From assembly GCF_014203325.1 (NCBI RefSeq), contig NZ_JACHIV010000001.1, forward strand, positions 2,915,501 to 2,979,500: DNA of 64,000 nt, written 5' to 3'. The notes beneath the pieces were generated by a model, which did no database searches, was not told the DNA's origin, and was given only the letters and a program-made list of their open reading frames with translations. Below, piece by piece: positions 6,972-16,390 of the stretch; position 1 is the stretch's first letter; each line of letters opens with the position of its first letter. This DNA comes from Saccharopolyspora gloriosae (GTDB lineage Bacteria; Actinomycetota; Actinomycetes; Mycobacteriales; Pseudonocardiaceae). The position numbers and the translations under genes are program-made.

Positions 6972-9923
6972 ATGACCGGAATCCGCCCGGAGAACCCGCG
7001 CATCGACGGGCGGCCGGGGCCGCTGCTCGGCGTCGACGACCTCGCGCCGGTGCTCAGCTGGTCCTTCGTACCGGAGGACGACGAACCCGGCGGCGTGCAG
7101 ACCGCCTGCCACGTGGTGGTCACCGATCCGGACGGCGCGGTCTGGTGGGACACCGGGATCGTCGAGTCCGGCCTCGCCCAGGTCCGCTACGCCGGGCCGG
7201 AACCCGGCGCCCGGCAACGGCTCCGCTGGCGGGTGCGGGTCCGCGACGAGCACGACCGCTGGTCGACGTGGAGCGCTTGGTCCCACTGGGAGCTGGGGCT
7301 GCTCACCCGGTGCGACTGGGCCGAGGCGAGCTGGATCGCCCACCCCGAACGGGAACCCGGTGATCCGCTGCCGATCTTCGCGCGGTCGTTCACCGCGCGG
7401 GCGCCGGTGAGCCGGGCGCGGCTGCACGTGTGCGGGCTCGGCGTCCACGTCGTCACCCTCAACGGGCGGCCCGTCACCGACGAGGTGCTGGCGCCGGGCA
7501 ACTCGAACTACCAGCGCTCCGCGGAACACCGGGTGCACGACGTGACGGAGCTGCTGCACGACGGCGAGAACACCCTGGGCGTCGCGCTCGGCCACGGCAC
7601 CGCGCACGTGCACCGGCACGGCACCAACGGCGGCGCGCGCGACCCCTACTCGTGGTGGACGAGCGAGGAACCCGCCACGGGTGCGCTGCTGGTGCCGGTG
7701 CACCCGGGAGCCGACCGGATCCGAGTGGCCGAACCCGCGGCGCACCACGTCGGGAGCTCCGTCACCGTCGGTACCCGGCAGTGCTGGGAGAGCAGGCAGA
7801 TCGCGGCGGTCGACGCCCGCGGGCTGATCATCACCCCGCCGCTGGAGCACGGGCATCCGGCGGGTGCCCCGGTGGTGGGCTCCGGCGATCCGGTCGCGGA
7901 GTGGGAACCGACCGCGGGCGCGGCGGTCTCGCCCCGGCTGCTCGCCAGGCTGGAGATCACCGGCCCGGACGGGTGCAGCGCGGTGGTCAGCGGGCCGGAC
8001 TGGCGCGTCGCGCTGGGGCCGGTGGTGACCGACAACTGGTTCTCCGGCACCGACCACGACGCTCGCCGCGAACAGCCCGGCTGGGACCTGCCGGGCGCCG
8101 ATCATTCCGCGTCCGCGCCGCGCCGCGACGGCACGCCCACGGGCTGGGTCGACGCGGTCCGCACCACCCCGCCGAACGGCACCACGGAACTCGTGTGGCG
8201 CCAGGCCCCGCCGGTCCGCGTGGTCCGCGAGTGGCGGCCGGTCGCGGTGCACGAGGTGTCGCCCGGCCGCTGGGTGTTCGACCTCGGGCAGAACATCGCG
8301 GGCTGGCCGCAGCTGCGGCTGCCGCCGGTGCCGCCGGGCACGGTGGTGACGCTGCGGCCCGGCGAGTCGCTGCACCCGGACGGCACCGTGGACCAGACCT
8401 CGATCCGCAACGATCAGCGCGGCACCGACGTGTTGCACACCTACACGGCGTGCGGCCTGCCGCGCGGGGAGCGGTGGCGCCCGTCGTTCCAGTACTTCGC
8501 GATGAGGTTCGTCGAGGTCACGGCTCCGGTGCGGCCCGAGGTGCTGGGCTTGCAGCTGCGGGCGGACGCGCCGCGCGCCGGAGCGGTCCGCACCTCCGAC
8601 GAACGCCTCGACCGGTTGCACCGGATGGCGCACTTCTCGGTGGCGTCCAACCTGATGTCGGTGCTCACCGACTGCCCGGGACGGGAGAAGCTGGCCTACG
8701 GCGCCGACTACACGCATCCGATGGGGGTGCTGTCGCGGCACTTCGACCTCGCCGCGTACCTGCCGACGATGCAGCGCCACCTCGCCGAGGGCCAAGCGGG
8801 CCGCGGGCCGGACGTCGGCAACGTGGCGCTGAAGGCCCCCGTCTACGACTGGGGCTACCAGGGCGCGTTCGGCGACGAGGTGAACTGGGGCAACGCGATC
8901 GTGCTGGTGCCGTGGCTGCTGCACCGCATCTACGGCGACACCCGCACGATGGCGGACCACTACCCGAACATGACGGGCTTCCTCGACTACCTGCGCCGTC
9001 GCAAGGCGCACGCGAACCTGGTGACGGGGGAGCTGGGAGACTGGGTCGCCGCGGAGGAGACCTCCGGTGAACTGACCGGAACGTGGGGTTATCACGCCAC
9101 GGCCCGATCGCTGGCCGAGATGGCGCGAATTCTGGGGAATCACGCGGATTCCCGGGAATTCGGGGAGCTCGCCGACGAGATCGCCGCGGCGTTCCACCGG
9201 CGGTTCTACGTCCCGGAGCTCGGCCGCTACAGCGGGGACGGCACCGAGGCGGGCGCGACGCAAGCGGCGCAGGCGATGCCGCTGGACGCCGGTATCGTGC
9301 CTTCGGCCGAACGCGAGCGGGTGCTTGCGGCCCTGGTCGAACGGATCCGCACGCCGGACGGCCCGCACCTGCGCGCAGGGCACCTCGGGCTCGGCCCGGT
9401 GGTGCGGGCGCTGCGCGACGCCGACCGCGACGACGTGCTGTGGGAGGTGTCCCGGCAGGACGCGGAACCGAGCTACGGGGCGTTCCTGCGGGACACCGCG
9501 GCGAATCCGGGCGGGCTCACGACGATCCCGGAGCAGTGGGACATGCGGAACTCGCTCAACCACATGATCCTCACGCAGCTCGACGAGTGGTTCCACACCG
9601 GACTCGCCGGGATCACCCAGGCGGCGGGGTCCGCCGGGTTCCGGACGCTGCGCATTCGGCCGAAGGTGGTGGGCGAACTGCGCTGGGTCGAGGGCCACTA
9701 CACCACTCCGGCCGGGCGCGTCGAGTCCCGTTGGCGCCGCGACGGCCGGGAATTCACCCTCACCGTGCGGATTCCGCCGAACACCACGGCGCAGGTGCAC
9801 GTGCCCGGCCGGATCGCCGGGGCGAGCCGGATTCGGGACGGCCGCGGGATCTTCGAGGTGGGGCCGGGGGTGCGCACGTTCCGCTCGACGCTCCCGCGCG
9901 CGGACGCGGGGGAGGAGCGGTGA
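6972..9923 (+). CDS. GH78-type alpha-L-rhamnosidase
   Basis: 983-residue glycoside hydrolase expected to release terminal alpha-L-rhamnose from glycosides. Order seen: an N-terminal Ig-like domain opening GIRPENPRIDGRPGPLLGVD, jelly-roll modules with a FARSFTA segment and a VFDLGQNIAGWPQL segment, and an (alpha/alpha)6 catalytic barrel. The barrel has the acidic active-site run TDCPGREKLAYGADYT and later TGELGDWVAAEE. A C-terminal beta domain ends the protein. I start at ATG 6972 with GGAG six bases upstream. The frame is open upstream to 6882. No signal peptide is visible, so it probably acts on imported rhamnosides. The gene stands alone. Confidence 0.9.
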   Translation: MTGIRPENPRIDGRPGPLLGVDDLAPVLSWSFVPEDDEPGGVQTACHVVVTDPDGAVWWDTGIVESGLAQVRYAGPEPGARQRLRWRVRVRDEHDRWSTWSAWSHWELGLLTRCDWAEASWIAHPEREPGDPLPIFARSFTARAPVSRARLHVCGLGVHVVTLNGRPVTDEVLAPGNSNYQRSAEHRVHDVTELLHDGENTLGVALGHGTAHVHRHGTNGGARDPYSWWTSEEPATGALLVPVHPGADRIRVAEPAAHHVGSSVTVGTRQCWESRQIAAVDARGLIITPPLEHGHPAGAPVVGSGDPVAEWEPTAGAAVSPRLLARLEITGPDGCSAVVSGPDWRVALGPVVTDNWFSGTDHDARREQPGWDLPGADHSASAPRRDGTPTGWVDAVRTTPPNGTTELVWRQAPPVRVVREWRPVAVHEVSPGRWVFDLGQNIAGWPQLRLPPVPPGTVVTLRPGESLHPDGTVDQTSIRNDQRGTDVLHTYTACGLPRGERWRPSFQYFAMRFVEVTAPVRPEVLGLQLRADAPRAGAVRTSDERLDRLHRMAHFSVASNLMSVLTDCPGREKLAYGADYTHPMGVLSRHFDLAAYLPTMQRHLAEGQAGRGPDVGNVALKAPVYDWGYQGAFGDEVNWGNAIVLVPWLLHRIYGDTRTMADHYPNMTGFLDYLRRRKAHANLVTGELGDWVAAEETSGELTGTWGYHATARSLAEMARILGNHADSREFGELADEIAAAFHRRFYVPELGRYSGDGTEAGATQAAQAMPLDAGIVPSAERERVLAALVERIRTPDGPHLRAGHLGLGPVVRALRDADRDDVLWEVSRQDAEPSYGAFLRDTAANPGGLTTIPEQWDMRNSLNHMILTQLDEWFHTGLAGITQAAGSAGFRTLRIRPKVVGELRWVEGHYTTPAGRVESRWRRDGREFTLTVRIPPNTTAQVHVPGRIAGASRIRDGRGIFEVGPGVRTFRSTLPRADAGEER

Positions 9924-10087
9924 ATTTCGCGAGCAATGCCGGAATTCACCCGCAGTTGCGGTGGAATTGATCCAACCGTGGTGGGAATAACGCGATCTGG
10001 CGAGAAATGGTCACCGGGGTTCTCCCGCACGGTCGTCTCGGCCACGGTATGGATCCAGTCGGCCCCGAACAGCGGACAGAGGTGCGT
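9924..10087. other. Promoter region of the sulfation operon
   Basis: 164 bases, relatively A/T-rich for the window, upstream of the APS kinase gene. The likely promoter lies between 9940 and 10010 (for example GTGGAATTGATCC and GTGGTGGGAATAACG). No recognisable CymR-like or other operator was found. In-frame ATG codons at 10007 and 10049 are possible but less favoured starts. Confidence 0.35.
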
Positions 10088-11569
10088 GTGAGCGCGAACA
10101 GAGCGGAGCCTGAATGTTCGGACGACCTCGCCGAGGACGTGACGGTCCTCGGCTGGGTGCCCGAACCCGCTGAGCTGTCCGATGTGGAACTGCTGCTCGA
10201 CGGTGCTTTCCCGCCGCTGGGCGGATTCCTGGACGCGGCCGAGGCCGAATCGGTGCGCACCCGGCGGCGGTTGAGCGACGGGACGCCGTGGCCCGCGCCG
10301 ATCACGCTGCCGGTCCCTGCCGAGGTCGCCACCGCCGACGAGATCGAACTGCGCGACGCCGAGGGCGCCCCGGTCGCGCTGCTGCGCAACATCGCCCCCT
10401 GGTCCGACGGCACCACCTGCCACGTCTCCGGTCCGCTGCGCCCGGCCGCCGCACCCGGTGGAGCGCTGCGCCGGATGCGCCCCCCGGCCGCGGAGGTCCG
10501 GGCGGGACTGCCCGCGGGCCCGGTGCTCGGGCTGGTGGCGGACGAGCCGCTGCACCATCGGGAACTCGCGCAGGTCCGCGAACTCGCCGCCGAACTCGAC
10601 GCGCACGTGCTGCTGCTGCCGCGGATGACGGGGCCGCGACCGGAGATCCTGGTGCAGGCCCTGCTCGCCGCCCGCCCGCACCTCCCGGCGGGCACCACGA
10701 TCGTGCCGGTCCCGCTGGCGCGCCGCGCCGACCCGGACGGCGATGCGGCGCTGGCCGCCCAGGTCGCCGCCGCCTACGGCGCGACCCACCTGATCACCGA
10801 GCGGCAGGTGGACGGCTGCCCGATCCCCGTGGTCGAACCGCCCGAGATGCTCCGGGACTCCGAGGACCGCTGGACCCGCGCCGGCATCGGGCCCGGCAGC
10901 GGCGGCCTGAGCACCGCCGAACTGCGCGCCCGCCTGGACGACGGTGCCCCGCTGCCGTCCTGGTTCACCACCCCGGAGATCGCCGAGCAGCAGCGGCGGC
11001 TGCACCCGCCGCTGAACCGGCGCGGGTTCACGGTGCTGTTCACCGGGCTCTCCGGCGCGGGCAAGTCCACCTTGGCCCGCGCGCTGCGCGACGAGCTCAG
11101 CCAGCACGACCACCGGGCGGTGACGCTGCTCGACGGGGACGTCGTGCGCCGGACCCTGTGCGAGGGCCTCGGGTTCTCCGCCGCCGATCGCAGCCGCAAC
11201 GTGCGGCGCATCGGCTTCGTGGCCTCCGAGGTGACCCGCCACGGCGGCGCCGCGATCTGCGCGCCCATCGCGCCCTACGAGGACGACCGGGACGCGGTGC
11301 GCCGGATGGTCGCCGAGTGCGGCGGGTTCGTGCTGGTGTACGTGGCGACCCCGCTCGGCGAGTGCGAACGCCGCGACCGCAAGGGCCTGTACCGCAAGGC
11401 CCGCGCCGGTGCGCTGCCCGAGTTCACCGGGGTGTCGGCGCCCTACGAGGCACCCGCCGACGCCGACCTGGTGCTCGACACCTCCGGACTGTCCCAGGAC
11501 GAAGCCGTCGGCCGGGTCGTGGCGTTGCTGCGGGAGCGGGGCTGGGTGGGGTCGTGGACCTGGGAGTGA
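10088..11569 (+). CDS. APS kinase with a degenerate ATP-sulfurylase-like N-terminal region
   Basis: About 493 residues. The C-terminal third is a complete adenylylsulfate kinase making PAPS. It has the P-loop GLSGAGKST near residue 320, IAPYEDDR where family members have the SPY-x-x-DR motif, CERRDRKGLYRKARAG and the FTGVSAPYEAP tail. The N-terminal 300 residues resemble ATP sulfurylase: GAFPPLGGFL is like its PUA-type domain, and GTTIVPVPLARR aligns with the strand before the active site. The catalytic QxRNPxH motif is not seen, and ERQVDG stands where GRDHAG is expected. So this half is probably inactive and structural or regulatory, with CysD/CysN downstream supplying the real sulfurylase. 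GTG 10088 has AGAGGT nearby. ATG 10049 is possible. Confidence 0.82.
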   Translation: MSANRAEPECSDDLAEDVTVLGWVPEPAELSDVELLLDGAFPPLGGFLDAAEAESVRTRRRLSDGTPWPAPITLPVPAEVATADEIELRDAEGAPVALLRNIAPWSDGTTCHVSGPLRPAAAPGGALRRMRPPAAEVRAGLPAGPVLGLVADEPLHHRELAQVRELAAELDAHVLLLPRMTGPRPEILVQALLAARPHLPAGTTIVPVPLARRADPDGDAALAAQVAAAYGATHLITERQVDGCPIPVVEPPEMLRDSEDRWTRAGIGPGSGGLSTAELRARLDDGAPLPSWFTTPEIAEQQRRLHPPLNRRGFTVLFTGLSGAGKSTLARALRDELSQHDHRAVTLLDGDVVRRTLCEGLGFSAADRSRNVRRIGFVASEVTRHGGAAICAPIAPYEDDRDAVRRMVAECGGFVLVYVATPLGECERRDRKGLYRKARAGALPEFTGVSAPYEAPADADLVLDTSGLSQDEAVGRVVALLRERGWVGSWTWE

Positions 11570-12450
11570 CCCTGACCGGTCTGCTGACCGGGTTGCTGGT
11601 CGGACTGACCGGGATGGGCGGCGGAGCTCTCACCATGCCGCTGCTGACGCTGGTGTTCGGCGTGCCGCCGCTGGCCGCGGTGTCCACGGACCTGGTCGCG
11701 AGCGCCGTGATGAAACCGGTGGGCGCCGCGGTGCACCTGCGCCGCCGCACGGTGCACCTGCCGACGGTGGGGCTGCTGTGCCTCGGTTCGCTGCCCTGCG
11801 CGGCGGTCGGCTCGGTGCTGGCGGGATCGCTGGGCGCGGGCACCGGATCGGTGCTCAAGGCGGTCAGCGCCGTGGCGGTGCTGTTGGCCGCGGCGACCCT
11901 GGTGGTCCGGATGTACCTGGACCGCGGTCGTGGCAGCGCGAGCGGCGGGCCGCGGGTGCGGCCGGTGCCCACGGTGCTGCTGGGCGCGGTCGCGGGATTC
12001 ATCGTCGGCACCACCTCGGTCGGCTCGGGTTCGATCGTCATCGTGTGCCTGCTGCTGCTCGACCGGGCGATGAGCTCGGCCCGGCTGGTCGGCACCGACC
12101 TCGTCCAGGCGGTCCCGCTGGTGCTGGTCGCGGCGCTCGGGCACCTGCTGCACGGTGAGGTCCACTTCGGACTCGTCGGGTCGTTGCTGGCCGGTTCGCT
12201 GCCGGGCGTGCTCGCCGGCGCACTGCTGTCGGCGCGCATCCCGGACCGGCCGGTGCGGGTGCTGCTGGGCGGGATGCTCGCGGTGACGGGCTCGATGCTG
12301 CTCGGACTGGGGGCGGTCCTGGCCGCCGCACTGGGGACGGTGGTCGCGTTGGCCGCGGCGATCACGACGTCCGGGAAGTTCTCCCGCGATCGGGCGCCGG
12401 CCCCGGCGGGAGACCGAATCGACGCCGGCGCAGAAGGAGGAACCGGGTGA
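11554..12450 (+). CDS. TauE/SafE-family membrane transporter, probably for a sulfur oxyanion
   Basis: 298-residue integral membrane protein with about eight hydrophobic segments. It has two related halves, one opening LLTGLLVGLTGMGGGALTMP and the other TVLLGAVAGFIVGTTSVGSG, the glycine-rich motifs of the TauE/SafE (DUF81) family. It overlaps the end of the APS kinase gene. GTG 11554 or GTG 11566 (a GTGA overlap with the stop) could be the start. Position between APS kinase and cysQ argues for sulfate uptake or sulfite/sulfonate export linked to sulfate activation. Direction and substrate are inferred. Confidence 0.8.
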   Translation: MDLGVTLTGLLTGLLVGLTGMGGGALTMPLLTLVFGVPPLAAVSTDLVASAVMKPVGAAVHLRRRTVHLPTVGLLCLGSLPCAAVGSVLAGSLGAGTGSVLKAVSAVAVLLAAATLVVRMYLDRGRGSASGGPRVRPVPTVLLGAVAGFIVGTTSVGSGSIVIVCLLLLDRAMSSARLVGTDLVQAVPLVLVAALGHLLHGEVHFGLVGSLLAGSLPGVLAGALLSARIPDRPVRVLLGGMLAVTGSMLLGLGAVLAAALGTVVALAAAITTSGKFSRDRAPAPAGDRIDAGAEGGTG

Positions 12451-13223
12451 AGGCGGACGATGATCACGAACTCGCCGCGCGGCTGGCGAACGAGGCGGGT
12501 CAGTGCCTCCTGGAGCTCCGCGAGCGCAGACAGTCCGAAGTGGACGGCAAAACCCTCGGCGACGAGGGCGACGCCGCCGCGCACGAACTGCTGGTGAACG
12601 CCCTAGCCGCGCAGCGCCCGCACGACGCGGTGCTCTCCGAGCACGGCGAAGCCGGGCCCGCGCGGGAACCCGCGGGCCGGGTGTGGATCGTGGACCCGCT
12701 CGACGGCACCAGGGAGTTCTCCGAGCCGGGCCGCACCGACTGGGCCGTGCACGTGGCGCTCGCCGAAGGCCACGACGTGCTCGCCTCCGCCGTCGCGCTG
12801 CCCGCCAGAGGGCTGGTCCTCGACACCGGCGCGCCGCCGAAGCCGCCCGCGCGGCGGGCCGGCGCGCCGCGCGTCGCGGTGAGCCGCAGCCGCCCGCCGG
12901 AGTTCGTCGGCGAGGTCGCCGCCGCCATCGGCGCGGAACAGGTGCCGATGGGCTCGGCGGGCGCGAAGATCGCCGCGGTGGTCCTCGGCGACGTCGACGC
13001 CTACGTGCACGCGGGCGGTCAGTACGAGTGGGACAGCGCCGCCCCCATCGGCGTCGCCCGCGCCGCCGGGCTGCACACCAGCCGCCTCGACGGTTCCCCG
13101 CTCGTCTACGACCGGCCCGACCCGTGGCTGCCGGACCTGCTGGTGTGCCGTGCGGAACTGGCCGAGCCGCTGCTGACGGCGTTGTCCCGCTCGGCCGCGA
13201 CCCGTCCCGAGGGGAGCTCGTGA
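12447..13223 (+). CDS. cysQ: 3'-phosphoadenosine 5'-phosphate phosphatase (CysQ, inositol monophosphatase superfamily)
   Basis: 258 residues. Removes the 3'-phosphate from PAP left after sulfotransfer, or from PAPS. The metal-binding motif WIVDPLDGTREFSEPGRTDW begins near residue 80 and the second motif HAGGQYEWDSAAPIGVARAAG lies near residue 190. Together they are typical of CysQ rather than of generic inositol phosphatases. GTG start behind AAGGAGG, overlapping the upstream stop. The adjacent sulfotransferase gene gives a clear need for PAP recycling. Confidence 0.88.
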   Translation: MKADDDHELAARLANEAGQCLLELRERRQSEVDGKTLGDEGDAAAHELLVNALAAQRPHDAVLSEHGEAGPAREPAGRVWIVDPLDGTREFSEPGRTDWAVHVALAEGHDVLASAVALPARGLVLDTGAPPKPPARRAGAPRVAVSRSRPPEFVGEVAAAIGAEQVPMGSAGAKIAAVVLGDVDAYVHAGGQYEWDSAAPIGVARAAGLHTSRLDGSPLVYDRPDPWLPDLLVCRAELAEPLLTALSRSAATRPEGSS

Positions 13224-14134
13224 TGCCCGCCGAACCCGCACTGTCCCGCTTGGACATCCTCGAATCCGAGGCGCTGCACCTGATCCGCGAGGTCGCGGCC
13301 GAGTTCGACCGGCCCACGCTGCTGTTCTCCGGTGGCAAGGACTCGGCCGTGCTGCTGCGCCTGGCGGAGAAGGCGTTCTGGCCCGCGCCGATCCCGTTCC
13401 CGGTGCTGCACGTCGACACCGGCCACAACTTCGACGAGGTGCTGGAGTTCCGGGACCGCCGGGCCGCGGAGCTCGGCGTGCGCCTGGTCGTGGCCTCCGT
13501 GCAGGACTCCATCGACGCCGGGCGCGTCGTGGAGCAGGAAGGCCGCGGCGCGAGCCGCAACCGCGCGCAGACGGTGACGCTGCTCGACGCCATCGGCGAG
13601 CACCGGTTCGACGCGCTGTTCGGCGGGGCCCGCCGCGACGAGGAACGGGCGCGGGCCAAGGAGCGGATGCTCTCGTTCCGGGACGCCTTCGGCCAGTGGG
13701 ATCCGCGCAACCAGCGCCCGGAGCTGTGGAACCTCTACAACGGGCTGATCTCGCCGGGCGAGAACGTGCGCGCCTTCCCGCTGTCGAACTGGACCGAGCG
13801 AGACATCTGGACCTACATCGACCAGGACGGGGTGGAACTGCCCGGCCTGTACTTCGCCCACCGGCGCAAGGTCTTCGAACGCGACGGCATGTACCTCGCC
13901 GACAACCCGTTCGTGCACCGCGACCCGGACGAGCCGCTGGTGGAGAAGTCCGTGCGGTTCCGCACCATCGGCGACATGACCTGCACCGGCGCGGTGCCCT
14001 CCACGGCGGCCACGGTCGCCGAGGTGATCGCCGAGATCGCCGCCACGAAGGTCACCGAGCGCGGCCAGACCCGCGCCGACGACCGCGCGAGCGCCGCGTC
14101 GATGGAGGACCGCAAGCGAGAGGGATACTTCTGA
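13223..14134 (+). CDS. cysD: Sulfate adenylyltransferase subunit 2 (CysD)
   Basis: 303-residue ATP pyrophosphatase subunit that forms APS from ATP and sulfate together with CysN. The PP-loop SGGKDSAVLLRL begins near residue 36, followed by FPVLHVDTGHNFDEVLEFRD and the conserved C-terminal FRTIGDMTCTGAVPS and MEDRKREGYF segments. The length is normal. ATG 13223 overlaps the cysQ stop by one base, and its own stop overlaps the cysN start, so the trio is translationally coupled. Confidence 0.95.
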   Translation: MPAEPALSRLDILESEALHLIREVAAEFDRPTLLFSGGKDSAVLLRLAEKAFWPAPIPFPVLHVDTGHNFDEVLEFRDRRAAELGVRLVVASVQDSIDAGRVVEQEGRGASRNRAQTVTLLDAIGEHRFDALFGGARRDEERARAKERMLSFRDAFGQWDPRNQRPELWNLYNGLISPGENVRAFPLSNWTERDIWTYIDQDGVELPGLYFAHRRKVFERDGMYLADNPFVHRDPDEPLVEKSVRFRTIGDMTCTGAVPSTAATVAEVIAEIAATKVTERGQTRADDRASAASMEDRKREGYF

Positions 14135-15420
14135 TGAGCCTGTCCACCGACGCCGAGCAGCAGGTCTTCGCGCCCGCCGACAGCCTGCTGCGGTTCGCCA
14201 CCGCCGGTGCCGTCGACGACGGCAAGAGCACCCTGATCGGCAGGCTGCTGCACGATTCCCGCTCGCTGCTGGCCGACCAGCTGGAGATGCTGGAGCTGGC
14301 GGGCAAGGAACGCGGCGACGAGGTGCTCGACCTGGCGATGGTCACCGACGGGCTGCGTGCGGAACGCGAGCAGGGCATCACCATCGACGTGGCGCACCGC
14401 TACTTCGAGACCGCGCGCCGGGCGTTCATCATCGCCGACACCCCGGGCCACGCCCAGTACACCCGGAACATGGTCACCGGGGCGTCCACCGCGGACCTGG
14501 CGATCGTGCTCGTCGACGCCCGCAACGGGCTCACCGAGCAGAGCCGCCGCCACGCGGTGCTGGCCGGGTTGCTGCGGGTCCCGCGGCTGGTGCTGGCGGT
14601 GAACAAGATGGACCTCGTCGGCTACGACCAGGGCGTGTTCGACGAGATCACCGCGGAGTTCGCGCGCTTCACCGACGAACTGGAGCTGCGCGACGTCGCG
14701 GCCATCCCGATCTCGGCGCTGCGCGGCGACAACGTGGTGCACCGGTCCGCGGAGATGCCGTGGTACGACGGCCCGGCGCTGCTGGAGCACCTGGAGCAGG
14801 TGCACATCGACGATGACCGGTCGGCGGGCGACTTCCGGCTGCCGGTGCAGTACGTGATCCGCGCGCAGGGGCAGGACTACCGGGGCTACGCGGGGCAGAT
14901 CAGCGGTGGCCGGGTGCACGAGGGCGCCGAGGTGCTGCACCTGCCCTCCGGGCTGCGCACCAGGGTGACCTCGGTGGACACCGCCGACGGCGCGCTGGCG
15001 GAGGCGCGGGCGCCGCAGTCGGTGTCGGTGCGGCTGGCCGACGAGATCGACGTGGGCCGCGGTGATCTGCTGTGCGCGCCGGACGCCGCGCCCGCCGCGG
15101 CCACCGAGCTGTCGGTGCGGGTGTGCTGGATGAGCGCGAAGTCCGCGCTGCGGCCGGGCGCGCGGCTGCTGCTCAAGCACACCACGCGAACCGTCAAGGC
15201 CGTGGTCACCGAGGTGCACCACCAGGTCGACGTCACCACGCTGCGGCGCGATCCGGCGCGGGAGCTCGGGCTCAACGACATCGGCGAGGTGGGGCTGCGG
15301 CTGGCGCAGCCGGTGTTCTGCGACCCCTACGAGCGCAACCGGCTCACCGGCGGGGGATTGCTGATCGACGAGTCCACGCACGCCACCGTCGGCGCGGTGA
15401 TGATCACCGAGGCGCGCTGA
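14134..15420 (+). CDS. cysN: Sulfate adenylyltransferase subunit 1, GTPase (CysN)
   Basis: 428-residue elongation-factor-like GTPase that drives APS synthesis by CysD. G1 is AGAVDDGKSTLIGRLL (about residues 25-40), the switch region is EREQGITIDVAHRYF, G3 is DTPGHAQYTRNM, and G4 is NKMDLV, followed by two beta-barrel domains. It lacks the C-terminal APS kinase fusion present in some actinobacterial CysNC proteins. That agrees with the separate APS kinase at the head of this operon. Confidence 0.95.
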   Translation: MSLSTDAEQQVFAPADSLLRFATAGAVDDGKSTLIGRLLHDSRSLLADQLEMLELAGKERGDEVLDLAMVTDGLRAEREQGITIDVAHRYFETARRAFIIADTPGHAQYTRNMVTGASTADLAIVLVDARNGLTEQSRRHAVLAGLLRVPRLVLAVNKMDLVGYDQGVFDEITAEFARFTDELELRDVAAIPISALRGDNVVHRSAEMPWYDGPALLEHLEQVHIDDDRSAGDFRLPVQYVIRAQGQDYRGYAGQISGGRVHEGAEVLHLPSGLRTRVTSVDTADGALAEARAPQSVSVRLADEIDVGRGDLLCAPDAAPAAATELSVRVCWMSAKSALRPGARLLLKHTTRTVKAVVTEVHHQVDVTTLRRDPARELGLNDIGEVGLRLAQPVFCDPYERNRLTGGGLLIDESTHATVGAVMITEAR

Positions 15421-15482
15421 CCGCGCACTGGGAACAGCGGGAAGGCCCGACCGCTCGGGCGAGCACAACAAGGAGCAACACC

Positions 15483-16145
15483 ATGGTGAAGATCATCGGG
15501 GCCGGGTTCGGCCGCACCGGAACGGCGTCGATCAAGTCGGCGCTGGAGCACCTCGGCTTCGGGCCGTGCTACCACATGTTCGAGGTCATCGCGGAACCCG
15601 AGCGGATGCAGGACTGGGCCCGCGCCCTGGACGGCCCGGTCGACTGGGACCAGGTCCTCGGCGGCTACAAGTCCACTGTGGACTGGCCTGGCTGTACGTT
15701 CTGGCGGGAACTGATGGCGGCCTACCCCGACGCCAAGGTCCTGCTGACCACGCGCGACCCGGAGCGCTGGTACGACAGCACCTACAACACGATCTACCAG
15801 TTCGTGCAGGACCCGCCCGGCGACGCCGACGACGCGTTCACCACGAAGCTGCGCCCCACCATCGAGCGGATGATCTGGAACGGCACCTTCGACGGCCGGT
15901 TCGAGGACCGCGCCCACGCCATCGAGGTCTTCGAACGGCACAACGCCGAGGTCCGCGCCGCCGTGCCCGCCGACCGGCTGCTGGAGTACCAGGTCGGCCA
16001 GGGCTGGGAGCCGCTGTGCGACTTCTTCGGCGTCGACGTGCCCGCCGAGGACTTCCCGCACATCAACGACAGCGCCTCGATCCGCGACCTCGCGGAGCAG
16101 GTGCAGTCCCAGGGCAGGTTCCCCTCACCGTTCACGACCGCCTGA
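15483..16145 (+). CDS. PAPS-dependent sulfotransferase family protein
   Basis: 220 residues. The N-terminal GAGFGRTGTASIKSALEHLG fits the 5'-phosphosulfate-binding loop, and LLTTRDPERWYDSTYNTIYQ fits the 3'-phosphate-binding region of the Sulfotransfer_4-like family. ATG 15483 follows AAGGAGCAACACC. It lies 62 bases after cysN with no terminator between, so it should be expressed with the PAPS-making genes. The acceptor molecule is unknown. No signal or membrane segment. Confidence 0.85.
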   Translation: MVKIIGAGFGRTGTASIKSALEHLGFGPCYHMFEVIAEPERMQDWARALDGPVDWDQVLGGYKSTVDWPGCTFWRELMAAYPDAKVLLTTRDPERWYDSTYNTIYQFVQDPPGDADDAFTTKLRPTIERMIWNGTFDGRFEDRAHAIEVFERHNAEVRAAVPADRLLEYQVGQGWEPLCDFFGVDVPAEDFPHINDSASIRDLAEQVQSQGRFPSPFTTA

Positions 16146-16190
16146 GAAGGCTTCGAAACCTGGTCGCGCAGGGCAACGGGTAGCGCACGT

Positions 16191-16280
16191 CGGCCGCCTC
16201 CTCGCGGCGGAGCGATTTCACGAGCGGCGCCGCCGCACGAGGAATCGCCGCCCACGCGAGGAGGCGGCCGAGAACCCGCC
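16191..16280 (+). repeat. Dispersed structured repeat, copy E
   Basis: Outer arms CGGCCGCCTCCTCGC (16191-16205) and GCGAGGAGGCGGCCG (16256-16270) are perfect complements over 15 bases, followed by the family tail AGAACCCGCC. The inner loop keeps GCGATT/AATCGC pairing. The arm sequence differs from copies A and B while pairing is kept, which argues for selection on structure. It separates the sulfotransferase from the arylsulfotransferase gene. Confidence 0.75.
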
Positions 16281-16390
16281 AGTGCTCGTCACCGCGCGGC
16301 GGCCCCTCCGCTGCGACGACGGCACCCGCGTGCACCCTTCCCGCGCGGCCGGTTTTCAAGCACGTCACCGAAATTCCGAGGAGCCGACCG

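Noticed and set aside
6549-9800. A 1083-residue open frame on the minus strand opposite the rhamnosidase, and similar long frames at 2443-4635, 46799-49423, 49147-52224 and 55637-58114
   Set aside because: They are antisense shadows of well-supported genes with His/Arg/Gly-biased low-complexity translation, caused by the high GC content. No family motif or ribosome site.
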